The notes under the pieces are model-generated. The model was not told the DNA's origin, made no database searches, and saw nothing but the letters and a program-made list of their open reading frames with translations. Source: Robiginitalea biformata HTCC2501 (lineage in GTDB: Bacteria > Bacteroidota > Bacteroidia > Flavobacteriales > Flavobacteriaceae). From it: 64,000 nucleotides of DNA. The DNA is taken from assembly GCF_000024125.1 (NCBI RefSeq), contig NC_013222.1, positions 2,869,501 through 2,933,500 on the forward strand, given 5' to 3'. The position numbers were made by a program, and so were the translations under genes. Shown here in pieces: positions 36,733 to 45,552 of this stretch (positions within the stretch are counted from its first letter, which is position 1; every line of letters starts with the position of its first letter).

Positions 36733-37302
36733 GTGGACCTGGAAACCCACTACTTTCCCACGGCCGGTGAATGGCGCCGCTGGCTGGATGCAAACGCCGG
36801 CAAGAGCAGGGGGATTTACCTGATCTTTTACACGGTGGCGCATGAAAAAACCAGCATGCGCTGGGAGGAAGCCGTCCGGGAAGCCTTGTGTTTTGGCTGG
36901 ATCGATTCCACGGTCAAAAGCCTGGGTAGCGGGAAACGCCGGCAGTATTTTTGCCCGCGGAAACCCGGGAGCGTTTGGAGTAAGGTCAACAAGCAGCATG
37001 TCCGGGAACTGATGCAGGAGGGCAGGATGCGACCCGGGGGCCTGGCAGTGATTGAAGCCGCCAAAAAGGATGGCTCGTGGAGCGCGCTCGACGATGTGGA
37101 AAACGGGGTGGTCCCGGCCGACCTCCGGGAGGCATTTGAGTTACATCCCGAGGCGCGGGAATTTTTTGAAGAAATCGCCCGGACCTACCGGAAGAGTTAT
37201 CTCTACTGGCTCTTCCAGGCCAAACGCGAAGCCACCCGCAACAGACGAATCAAAGAAATCATCCGGTTGCTCAAAGCCGGTAAAAAAACGCGATCCGAAT
37301 GA
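36733..37302 (+). CDS. YdeI/OmpD-associated family protein
   Basis: 189 residues starting at GTG 36733, just after the promoter. The N-terminal part carries the conserved WEEAVREALCFGWIDS and the FCPRKPGSVWSKVNK block; the C-terminus is basic (LLKAGKKTRSE). Members of this family are small cytoplasmic proteins linked in some bacteria to resistance to cationic peptides, but the biochemistry is unknown. It overlaps the following amidohydrolase gene by four bases (ATGA), so the two are co-translated. Confidence 0.82.
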   Translation: MDLETHYFPTAGEWRRWLDANAGKSRGIYLIFYTVAHEKTSMRWEEAVREALCFGWIDSTVKSLGSGKRRQYFCPRKPGSVWSKVNKQHVRELMQEGRMRPGGLAVIEAAKKDGSWSALDDVENGVVPADLREAFELHPEAREFFEEIARTYRKSYLYWLFQAKREATRNRRIKEIIRLLKAGKKTRSE

Positions 37303-38687
37303 AAACGCTCAGTAAACTCATAGGTGCCCTGTCGATAGCTTTTCTTTTTATTGCCTGCCGGCAGTCTTCCCCCGACACCCCGGGGGATACGGCCTACCTG
37401 TTCCGGAATGTTCACGTGGTGGATGTGGTCAATGGCCGAATCCTGGAAAACCAGATGCTGGCGGTAGATTCCGGCCGGATCCTTGAAATTGCGCCCCGTG
37501 TAAAAAATTCGGGGGCTTACGCAAACAACATCGATGCGGGCGGAGCCTATGCCGTGCCCGGCCTGGCGGAGATGCACGCGCACATCCCGGCCCCGCCGAC
37601 CCCGGAGTCGCGGATCGAGGAAACGCTATTCCTCTACCTGTCCAACGGCATAACCACCATTCGCGGCATGCTGGGCGACCCCTACCACCTGGAACTGAAA
37701 AAGCGGCTGGACCATGGGAACCTGGTAAGCCCGCGGATATTTACCTCCAGCCCTTCGCTGAACGGCAACTCCGTACCCACCCCGGAAGACGCCCGGAGGC
37801 TGGTTACACAATACGCCGCCGACGGTTATGATTTCCTGAAGATCCATCCGGGAATCCGCCGACCCGTTTTTGATACCCTGGTAGCCACTGCCCGGGAGGA
37901 AGGCATCCCGTTTGCCGGTCATGTGCCCGTGGAGGTAGGGATTCGCCACGCCCTGGAGAGCGGGTATGCGACCATCGATCACGTAGACGGCTTCCTGGAG
38001 GGGCTGGTGCCCGAATCGGAGGGGGTGGACCCGCATGCCAACGGGTTCTTCGGGTTCAATTTTACCCCCCTGGCGAAAACCGAATCCATGGACCGGCTGG
38101 TAGCCCTTGCCAGGGCCTATGGCGTGGCCGTCGTGCCCACCCAAAGCCTGTTTGAGCGGTGGTTCGCCCCCGCGGACGCAGACAGCATCCTGGCCCAGCC
38201 CGAGATGAAATACATGCCAGCCGAAACCCTGGCCAACTGGAAGCGCTCCAAGGAGCAATATATGTCGGATCCTTCCTGGGACCCGGAACAATGGGAGGCT
38301 TTCAACGCAATCCGGCTGGAATTGATTGCCCGGCTGCAGGCGGACGGTTACGGCCTGCTTCTTGGGTCGGACGCCCCGCAGGTGTTCAACGTCCCGGGGT
38401 TTTCCATCCATCATGAAATCCGGGGGATGCGCAATGCGGGTCTTTCCCCCCTGGAAATCCTTCGGATGGGCACGCTTTACCCGGCCCGGTTTTTCGGGAT
38501 GGAATCTGAAACGGGTACGCTGGAAACCGGGAAACGCGCCGAATTTTTCCTGGTAGAAGGCAACCCGTTGGAAGACCCGGGGACACTGCGGAATATGCGC
38601 GGGCTGATGCTCGGGGACCGATGGTTTCCGAAAGAGGCCATCGATGAACGGCTAGCGCAAATTGCGAAAAACAACGCAGGCGGCTAA
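37299..38687 (+). CDS. amidohydrolase-family lipoprotein
   Basis: 462 residues. Signal peptide with lipobox IAC (Cys20). The metal site of a dipeptidase/imidazolonepropionase-like amidohydrolase can be read: His93 and His95 (MHAH), Lys181 (FLKIHP, probably carboxylated bridge), His208 (AGHVP), His228 (TIDHVD) and Asp358 (LGSDAP). All ligands are present, so it should be active. Likely substrates are amide or cyclic amide bonds of peptides outside the cytoplasm. Coupled to the YdeI-like gene by an ATGA overlap. Confidence 0.88.
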   Translation: MKTLSKLIGALSIAFLFIACRQSSPDTPGDTAYLFRNVHVVDVVNGRILENQMLAVDSGRILEIAPRVKNSGAYANNIDAGGAYAVPGLAEMHAHIPAPPTPESRIEETLFLYLSNGITTIRGMLGDPYHLELKKRLDHGNLVSPRIFTSSPSLNGNSVPTPEDARRLVTQYAADGYDFLKIHPGIRRPVFDTLVATAREEGIPFAGHVPVEVGIRHALESGYATIDHVDGFLEGLVPESEGVDPHANGFFGFNFTPLAKTESMDRLVALARAYGVAVVPTQSLFERWFAPADADSILAQPEMKYMPAETLANWKRSKEQYMSDPSWDPEQWEAFNAIRLELIARLQADGYGLLLGSDAPQVFNVPGFSIHHEIRGMRNAGLSPLEILRMGTLYPARFFGMESETGTLETGKRAEFFLVEGNPLEDPGTLRNMRGLMLGDRWFPKEAIDERLAQIAKNNAGG

Positions 38688-38844
38688 CCAGCTGCCCCCT
38701 GCCCAAACCACCCTACCCTAAGATTCAACCGGAACAGTCCGTAACAGTTACAGTACTCAAACGCGATATCTTTACTCGGGTCATGACCGGAAAATGTTAA
38801 ATTTCCATGTTGGATTAAACTTTTGACGGGTAATTGCATCCAAA

Positions 38845-38876
38845 GGAGGGGATTCCTCCGGCCAATACCGGAGGGG
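38845..38876 (+). promoter_or_regulatory. two mutually exclusive hairpins upstream of the YceI gene
   Basis: GGAGG (38845-38849) can pair with CCTCC (38855-38859); the same CCTCC, extended to CCTCCGG, can instead pair with CCGGAGG (38868-38874). The 264-base gap between the amidohydrolase and YceI genes holds this element and no open gene. It could be an attenuator or mRNA-stability element; there is no T-run. Confidence 0.35.
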
Positions 38877-38951
38877 CTTCTCAAATAACTCCTGCCCGGC
38901 AACCGGATATGGGGTCACAAGAAACGCTTCTAACACAAACACCCAATTAAA

Positions 38952-39515
38952 ATGAAACAATTAAGCATCCTTTTAACCGCCCTCCTGACAACGGGTTTCC
39001 TGACCGCCCAGTCCGAATGGAAGGCAGACGGCGCCCACTCCAGTGTGGAATTCGAAATCACCCACCTGATGATCTCCACCGTGACGGGGAACTTCAATGA
39101 ATTCGATATCTCGGCCAAGGCCTCGGACGATTTCAGCGCCCCGGAGTTTACGGCAACAGTCCAGACCACCAGTGTAGACACGGACAATGAGCGCCGGGAC
39201 AACCACCTGCGCAGCGCGGATTTCTTCGAGGTGGAAACCTATCCTGAAATGACGTTTACCACCACCTCAAGCACCTCCACCGGGGAGAACACCTTTGAAT
39301 TAAAGGGCGACTTAACCATCCACGGGGTGACCAAGCCGGTGACCTTTGAGGGTAAGGTTGGCGGTGTGATCACCGACCAGCGCAGCCAGAAACTCAAGGC
39401 CGGCGTGCGGTTGGAGACCACTATCAACCGTCTGGAATTCGGCGTTGGGGGGGACACTCCTACCCTCGGTGATGATATCGAAATCACCATCCGCCTGGAA
39501 ATGGCTCAGCAATAG
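38952..39515 (+). CDS. YceI-family exported protein
   Basis: 187 residues with a signal peptide (MKQLSILLTALLTTGFLTAQ). The mature part begins WKADGAHSSVEFEITHLMISTVTGNF, the typical YceI lipocalin-like start, and contains the DNHLRSADFFEVETYPEMTF motif. YceI proteins bind isoprenoid or fatty-acyl molecules in the periplasm. It is followed after 63 bases by a GH3 gene, with no obvious functional link. Confidence 0.93.
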   Translation: MKQLSILLTALLTTGFLTAQSEWKADGAHSSVEFEITHLMISTVTGNFNEFDISAKASDDFSAPEFTATVQTTSVDTDNERRDNHLRSADFFEVETYPEMTFTTTSSTSTGENTFELKGDLTIHGVTKPVTFEGKVGGVITDQRSQKLKAGVRLETTINRLEFGVGGDTPTLGDDIEITIRLEMAQQ

Positions 39516-39578
39516 CCGAATCCGGCCCCTCAGACCCGGCGATTCAGTTTCTATTACAGATAACCAAACCAACACATC

Positions 39579-41915
39579 ATGATACGCTTATCAAACCGAC
39601 TCCTTCAAACGACGGGGCTCCTCCTTGCCATCCTGCTTTCAGGTTGCGGTCCCAAATGGGAAGAAACCCAGAAAGACGGGTTCAACCTGGTCACCAATGA
39701 AGGCGGTCAGACCCTGGGCTATTCCCCGGAATCCGGGGTGCAACTCCTGGAAATCGACGGGTATGCCTTTAAGGACCTGAACCGCAACGGTTCCCTGGAC
39801 CCTTATGAAGACTGGCGCCTGCCGGTTTCTGAGCGGGCTTCGGATCTGGCATCCAGGATGTCGGTGGAACAGATCGCCGGGCTGATGCTCTACAGTGGTC
39901 ACCAGCGCATCCCCGGAGGGGGATTCCGGGGCGGCGGCACTTATGGCGGGAAATCCCTGGAAGAAAGCGGGGCAGCTTCTTCCGACCTCACCGACCAGCA
40001 AAAAGCTTTCCTGACCGATGACAACCTGCGCCACGTATTGATGACATCCGTGGAAAGCCCGGCCGTTGCAGCCCAATGGAACAACAATGTCCAGGCGCTG
40101 GTGGAAGGTTTGGGACTGGGAATCCCTGCAAACAACAGTTCGGACCCACGGCATGAAGCGGAATCGGATGAGGAATACACCCTGGGCGCCGGGGGGGATA
40201 TCTCCCGCTGGCCGAATTCCCTGGGGCTGGCAGCAACATTCGACCCCGGGCTGGTTGAGGAATTCGGGCGGATTGCCTCGGTGGAATACCGGGCCCTGGG
40301 CATTGCTACGGCTCTTTCCCCCCAGGTAGACCTCGCTACAGACCCCCGTTGGTACCGGTTCAGCGGTACTTTTGGGCCCCACCCGGTGCTGGCAACCGAG
40401 ATGGCCCGCGCCTACGTGGACGGTTTCCAGACCTCGTCCGAATCTGCCGGGACCTCGGGGGGCTGGGGCTTTGAAAGCGTCAATGCCATGGTCAAGCACT
40501 GGCCGGGCGGCGGTACCGGGGAGGCAGGACGGGATGCCCATTACGGGTTCGGCAAGTTTGCCGTATTCCCCGGGGACAACCTGGAAATGCATAAAAAACC
40601 ATTTGTAGAGGGTGCATTTAACCTCAATGGCGGCACCGGGAAAGCGGCTGCGGTGATGCCCTATTACACAATTTCTTTCGGGCAGGACCCGGGAGGCGAC
40701 AATGTCGGGAATGCATTCAGCAGTTATTTTATCACCGACCAGTTACGCGGCAAATACGGTTACGATGGGGTGATCTGCACGGATTGGGGAGTCACGCGCC
40801 CGGATGAGGGGATGGCCGTCTTCGGTCGGACGCCCTGGGGGGTTGAACACCTGACGGAGGCCGAGAGGCACTACCGGATCCTGATGGCGGGGTGCGACCA
40901 GTTCGGCGGCAACAATGCAGCCGGCCCCGTACTCGAAGCGTTTGAAATGGGCGTTGCGGAGCACGGGGAGGAATTCATGCGGGAGCGTTTTGAAACCTCG
41001 GCCCGACGGCTCCTCACCAATATCTTCCAGGTTGGGCTCTTTGAAAACCCTTACCGGGATGTAGCTGAAACAGAAGCCATTGTGGGCAAACCGGAATACA
41101 TGGATGCAGGGTACCGGGCCCAGCAGCGCTCTGTGGTGGTATTGAAAAACCAGGAAAACATCCTACCGCTTTCGAAGGAAACCGCGGTATATATCCCTGA
41201 ACGATTCGTACCGCCTTCTCAGACCTTTTTCGGGGACGTCATCCCCGGACGCTGGGAAATGCCGGTAAACCCGGATCTCGCCGACAGCTATTTTGAGCTG
41301 GCGGAAAGCCCCGAATCCGCCGATGTGGCGATCGTGGTCATTACCGACCCGGAGAACGGGAGGACCGCCGGATACAGTGCGGAAGATGCGGAAGCCGGGG
41401 GGAACGGCTTTCTGCCGATCAGCCTCCAATACGATACCTATACGGCGGATACGGCGCGGGATCCCAGCCTGGCCGGCGATGCCCGGGAAGGCGATGTGCT
41501 CAATCGAACCTACCGCGGGAAGTCCGTGACGGCTAAAAACAAGTCAGACCTCGAACTCATCCGGCAGACCGTCCGGGCGATGGACGGGAAACCCGTGATT
41601 GTGATCCTGAAACTTTCCAACCCGACGGTCGTTGCTGAATTTGAATCTGCTATCCAGGGGCTTGTCCTGAATTTCAACGTTCAGGACCAGGCAGTGCTGG
41701 ACGTCCTGACGGGGGTTGTGGAGCCATCCGGCCTCCTCCCCATGCAGATGCCGGCTAACATGGCAACCGTGGAGGCGCAATTCGAGGATGTGCCCCTGGA
41801 CATGGAACCCCATGTAGATGCGGCGGGCCATGCCTATGATTTTGGCTTTGGCCTGAACTGGGACGGCCCCATTGAAGATGCGAGAACCCGGAAATTCACT
41901 TCGGAAAACAAATAA
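39579..41915 (+). CDS. glycoside hydrolase family 3 lipoprotein with EF-hand loop
   Basis: 778 residues. Lipoprotein signal ends at LSGC (Cys23). An EF-hand-type calcium loop (Asp66, Asn68, Asn70, Ser72, Asp74, Glu77) precedes the barrel. The GH3 (beta/alpha)8 domain shows KHWPGGGTGEAGRD and the nucleophile Asp402 in VICTDWG; the second alpha/beta domain follows (about 500-760). It probably acts on beta-glucosides or a related glycan at the cell surface. The acid/base residue is not readable. The next gene starts 5 bases after its stop, so the pair is an operon. Confidence 0.9.
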   Translation: MIRLSNRLLQTTGLLLAILLSGCGPKWEETQKDGFNLVTNEGGQTLGYSPESGVQLLEIDGYAFKDLNRNGSLDPYEDWRLPVSERASDLASRMSVEQIAGLMLYSGHQRIPGGGFRGGGTYGGKSLEESGAASSDLTDQQKAFLTDDNLRHVLMTSVESPAVAAQWNNNVQALVEGLGLGIPANNSSDPRHEAESDEEYTLGAGGDISRWPNSLGLAATFDPGLVEEFGRIASVEYRALGIATALSPQVDLATDPRWYRFSGTFGPHPVLATEMARAYVDGFQTSSESAGTSGGWGFESVNAMVKHWPGGGTGEAGRDAHYGFGKFAVFPGDNLEMHKKPFVEGAFNLNGGTGKAAAVMPYYTISFGQDPGGDNVGNAFSSYFITDQLRGKYGYDGVICTDWGVTRPDEGMAVFGRTPWGVEHLTEAERHYRILMAGCDQFGGNNAAGPVLEAFEMGVAEHGEEFMRERFETSARRLLTNIFQVGLFENPYRDVAETEAIVGKPEYMDAGYRAQQRSVVVLKNQENILPLSKETAVYIPERFVPPSQTFFGDVIPGRWEMPVNPDLADSYFELAESPESADVAIVVITDPENGRTAGYSAEDAEAGGNGFLPISLQYDTYTADTARDPSLAGDAREGDVLNRTYRGKSVTAKNKSDLELIRQTVRAMDGKPVIVILKLSNPTVVAEFESAIQGLVLNFNVQDQAVLDVLTGVVEPSGLLPMQMPANMATVEAQFEDVPLDMEPHVDAAGHAYDFGFGLNWDGPIEDARTRKFTSENK

Positions 41916-41920
41916 TACCT

Positions 41921-44146
41921 ATGAATCGATTCTTGTACATCCCGGCCCTGGCCGGGATGTTCCTGTTTACCGCCTTCGGGTTTTCACAAGCCCGGACGCA
42001 GGACACCCGGACTACCAATAGCCTGGTGATTGCCCGGGCCAATTCCCCCATAACCCTGGACGGCCAATTGGAGGAGGCCGCCTGGCAAGAAGCAGCGGTC
42101 GCCACGGATTTCTGGCAGAAATTCCCCATAGATGGCATACCCGCGGCCAAACGCACTGAAGTTCGGGCAACTTACGACGACCGCTTCTTTTATATTTCGG
42201 CAGTCTGTTACGACGTTGCAGACTACGTGGTCCAAACCCTGAAGCGCGACAGTCGGTTTTTTGACGGGGACGGTTTCGGTGTGGTGATCGACCCGCTTAA
42301 CCGCCGCACGAACGGTTTCCTGTTTGGGGTAAGCCCGTATAACGTACAATCCGAAGACCTCTTGAGCCAGAGTTCCTTCGGCAACTTGAATTTCAGCTGG
42401 GACAACCGCTGGTTTTCCGAGGTAAGCCGGCTGGAAGACCGCTGGGTAGTGGAAATTGCCATCCCGTTCAAAACCCTGCGTTTTGAAGCGGGTATCGACA
42501 CCTGGGGAATCAATTTTTTCCGGAATGACCTCAAGGAAAACCAGTACCACAGCTGGACGCCCATGCCCGTCAACTTCGACCTTACGGACCTGGGCTACAC
42601 CGGGGCCCTGAATTGGGATACCCCCCCGGCCAAAACCGGCACGAATATTTCCCTCATCCCCTATGTGCGGACTTCGCATTACAAGGACAAGGAAGCCGAT
42701 CCGGCGGCCAGCGAAACGGAATTCGACGCCGGCATCGATGCCAAACTGGCCCTGACTTCTTCCCTGAACCTGGACCTGACTGTAAACCCGGATTTCTCCC
42801 AGGTGGATGTGGACGTACAACAGACCAATCTGACGCGGTTCAACCTGAATTTCCCGGAACGCAGGCCGTTTTTTCTGGAAAATGCCGATTTGTTTACCAG
42901 TTTTGGGCCCCCTCCTGCCCGTCCGATATTCTCGCGCCGGATTGGCCTGGACGAAAACCGTATGCCGGTCCCCATCCTTTACGGGGCGCGCCTCAGCGGG
43001 AACCTGACCAAGCGTTTCCGCATTGGCCTGCTCAATCTGCAGACCCGGGCCGAGGAGGGCCGTAATGGACAGAATTACACGATAGCCACCTTCAACCAGA
43101 GTGTCTGGGACCGCTCCATCATCAAGGGGTACGTCACCAACCGACAGGCTGTTGTCAAGGACGAAGGCCTGGACTACGGGGATTACGGACGAAATGCCGG
43201 CGTAGAATTCAATTATGTAAATCTCCCGGGTACCTGGAATGTGATAGGCGGGTTACACCTGTCGGACAAACCGGACATCGGTTTGGGAACGTTCCGGAAT
43301 ATCGTAATTAGCCGGGACACGCGGAACGTCTCCTTTTTGGTGGATTATTTCGGGATTGACACGGATTACTATGCGGATATCGGCTTTATCCCCCGCCTGG
43401 ACAACTACGATGCCGCCAACGACACGATTGTTCACCTGGGGTATGAACACCTTTTTACCCGGGCCGGCTATACCTTCCGACCCAAAGGAGACCGGGCCGT
43501 AATTGCCCACGGCTTTTCCCTGAGGAATGTGATGGACTGGCAACCGGACTGGACCTTCAACGAACGCAGCAGTTCCATTGATTACGATTTGCGGTTTCGC
43601 AACACGAGCCGGGCGAGCCTGAGCCTGGAGGATAATGATACAAGGCTCCTGTTTGCCACCCGTTTCACGGAAGGGGAACCCCTGCCGCCTGGGAAATACA
43701 CCTACAGCCAGGCTTCGGTTGCCTATAGTTCCGACGAACGAAAATCCCTGGCTTTCGAAGGGGAAGTGCAGATGGGGGAATTCTTTAACGGGACGCTCAA
43801 CCGCTTCAGCGCCGGGCTCACCTACCGGGTACAACCCTGGGGGAATTTCAGCTTCAGCCTGGAGCAGAATTACCTGAGGCTGCCGGAGCCTTACGGGGCC
43901 GCCGACCTGACGCTGATTGGCCAGCGCTCGGAGGTAAACTTCTCGAACAAGTTGTTCTGGACCACGTTTTTCCAGTACAATACCCAGTCCGACAACTTCA
44001 ACATCAACAGCCGACTGCAGTGGCGTTTTGCCCCCATGTCCGACCTGTTCATCGTCTATACGGACAATTACCTGAGTACCCCCTTCCTTCAGGTAAACCG
44101 GAACCGGGGGATTGTCCTGAAATTGAATTACTGGTTGACGCTCTAA
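41921..44146 (+). CDS. DUF5916 protein with CBM9-like domain
   Basis: 741 residues with a signal peptide (MNRFLYIPALAGMFLFTAFGFSQA). Residues ~35-230 form a CBM9-like beta-sandwich (ITLDGQLEEAAWQEA, and the WVVEIAIPFKTLRF strand). The rest is a long series of amphipathic beta strands with aromatic ends, consistent with an outer-membrane barrel; the chain terminates in LKLNYWLTL, a barrel-type final strand. NPDFSQVDVDVQQTNLTRFN is a family hallmark. Function is unknown; position after GH3 suggests glycan handling. It converges with the histidine kinase gene. Confidence 0.85.
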   Translation: MNRFLYIPALAGMFLFTAFGFSQARTQDTRTTNSLVIARANSPITLDGQLEEAAWQEAAVATDFWQKFPIDGIPAAKRTEVRATYDDRFFYISAVCYDVADYVVQTLKRDSRFFDGDGFGVVIDPLNRRTNGFLFGVSPYNVQSEDLLSQSSFGNLNFSWDNRWFSEVSRLEDRWVVEIAIPFKTLRFEAGIDTWGINFFRNDLKENQYHSWTPMPVNFDLTDLGYTGALNWDTPPAKTGTNISLIPYVRTSHYKDKEADPAASETEFDAGIDAKLALTSSLNLDLTVNPDFSQVDVDVQQTNLTRFNLNFPERRPFFLENADLFTSFGPPPARPIFSRRIGLDENRMPVPILYGARLSGNLTKRFRIGLLNLQTRAEEGRNGQNYTIATFNQSVWDRSIIKGYVTNRQAVVKDEGLDYGDYGRNAGVEFNYVNLPGTWNVIGGLHLSDKPDIGLGTFRNIVISRDTRNVSFLVDYFGIDTDYYADIGFIPRLDNYDAANDTIVHLGYEHLFTRAGYTFRPKGDRAVIAHGFSLRNVMDWQPDWTFNERSSSIDYDLRFRNTSRASLSLEDNDTRLLFATRFTEGEPLPPGKYTYSQASVAYSSDERKSLAFEGEVQMGEFFNGTLNRFSAGLTYRVQPWGNFSFSLEQNYLRLPEPYGAADLTLIGQRSEVNFSNKLFWTTFFQYNTQSDNFNINSRLQWRFAPMSDLFIVYTDNYLSTPFLQVNRNRGIVLKLNYWLTL

Positions 44147-44208
44147 TCCGGGTACTGCCTACGGCCAGGGCCCGTCGACAGGCGGGGAGAAAAGGGGCGA
44201 ATGCCGGC

Positions 44209-45552
44209 TCAGGGGAAGATCAGCCGGATCTCCGTCCCGGTATCCACCTGGCTCCGCAGGCGGACTTTGCCGCGGTGGAGCGTCATAATCTGTTTGCAGA
44301 GGCTCAGTCCAATGCCGCTTCCCGTGGCCTTGGTACTGAAGAACGGCACAAAGACAGTCTCCCGGATTTCCTCCGGAATGCCCTTTCCGTTGTCGATTAC
44401 ACGGATGGTCCCCTGCCCCTGTTCATTTTTACGAGCCACCACCCGCACCGAGGAGCCGGGCCGGTTCTCGCAGGCATCCATGGCATTGATGACCAGGTTA
44501 ATCAGCACCTGTTCGATCAGGTAGGTATCTATATCCAGGCGCAAGTCCGGCTGGGGGGAGGAAAATATCAGGTCTACCTGCCGCTGTTTCAAAGACGGCT
44601 CCAGCAGGATGCGGATATTCTCAAAGAGTTCCGCGCTGCCGATGGTAGTCCGGTTCAATTGAGTGACCTTGTGCAGGCTGCGGTAGGTCCTGGCAAACTT
44701 CATCAGGCCCTCGCTGCGTCTCTGGATACTATGGATACCCGCACTGAGGTCTTCCAGTTCCAAAGGTTTTTCCGGGTCGTCCATGGCCGTCTGTATATGG
44801 TCCTGAAGCGTTCCCGACAAAGAGCTGATGGGTGCAATGCTGTTCATAATTTCATGGGTCATCACACTCAGCAGCTTTTTCCAGGCATCGCTTTCGTTCC
44901 GGTTCAGGGTCTCCTCGATATTTTGGAGCACCACGAGTTTGTAGGAGTCCTCCCCCACCTGGAAAACCGTATCGGCAATGAGCACGCGGACGGAGTCCTG
45001 CCGGATTGGCAATTCAACGGAAGCCGTGGTGGCGTGGTAGGTTTCAAACAATTCTTCGTAGGCCTGCGGGAGCCGTTTGGCGATAAAGCTAATCCGTTTG
45101 AACGATGGGATATCCAGGAGCCTCAGGAGATATTCGTTTACCCAAAGCACCTGGCCAGTCTCCAGGTTGAAGGCGATGATACCTACTTCCACCATCTCCA
45201 GTATTTTCTGCAGGTAGCGGAATTGCACCTCCCGTTCCTGGTTGATATCCTTAAAGGTCTTGTTGACCAGGTTGAAGCCGCGGTGCAACTTCCGGATTTC
45301 GAGGGAGCCGTGTTTCTCGCTGAACCAACGGGAAAAATCCCGGTATTTTACCGCTTCAAAGAAATCGTCCATTTCGCGGAAACGGCGCACAACGCTCCGG
45401 TAGAGGGAATTCAATGCCCACAGGGATACCAGGGCGCCCCCTAAGGCCAGGTAGGTATGCGGCTTCAGCCACCCGTATATGCACACGGCCAGGGATGCCG
45501 CGAGCAGGAATGTCCGCAGCAGAAGGAATGCCGCATAGCTCCTAAAGGTCAT
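44209..45552 (-). CDS. sensor histidine kinase (NtrB-like)
   Basis: 447 residues. Two N-terminal membrane helices (about 5-27 and 33-52) enclose almost no periplasmic loop, so it probably senses a cytoplasmic or membrane signal. A PAS-like region lies at about 110-215. The dimerisation helix has the phosphoacceptor His233 (SVMTHEIMNSIAP), followed by the ATPase domain with NLVINAMDA, DNGKGIP and GSGIGLSLC boxes. It overlaps the 3' end of the response-regulator gene by 11 bases, so the pair is co-transcribed and cognate. The likely target is the divergent export operon. Confidence 0.93.
   Translation of the reverse strand: MTFRSYAAFLLLRTFLLAASLAVCIYGWLKPHTYLALGGALVSLWALNSLYRSVVRRFREMDDFFEAVKYRDFSRWFSEKHGSLEIRKLHRGFNLVNKTFKDINQEREVQFRYLQKILEMVEVGIIAFNLETGQVLWVNEYLLRLLDIPSFKRISFIAKRLPQAYEELFETYHATTASVELPIRQDSVRVLIADTVFQVGEDSYKLVVLQNIEETLNRNESDAWKKLLSVMTHEIMNSIAPISSLSGTLQDHIQTAMDDPEKPLELEDLSAGIHSIQRRSEGLMKFARTYRSLHKVTQLNRTTIGSAELFENIRILLEPSLKQRQVDLIFSSPQPDLRLDIDTYLIEQVLINLVINAMDACENRPGSSVRVVARKNEQGQGTIRVIDNGKGIPEEIRETVFVPFFSTKATGSGIGLSLCKQIMTLHRGKVRLRSQVDTGTEIRLIFP

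Noticed and set aside
44020..45444. 474-codon open frame antisense to the histidine kinase gene
   Set aside because: Begins within the DUF5916 gene and mirrors the kinase; no recognisable protein.
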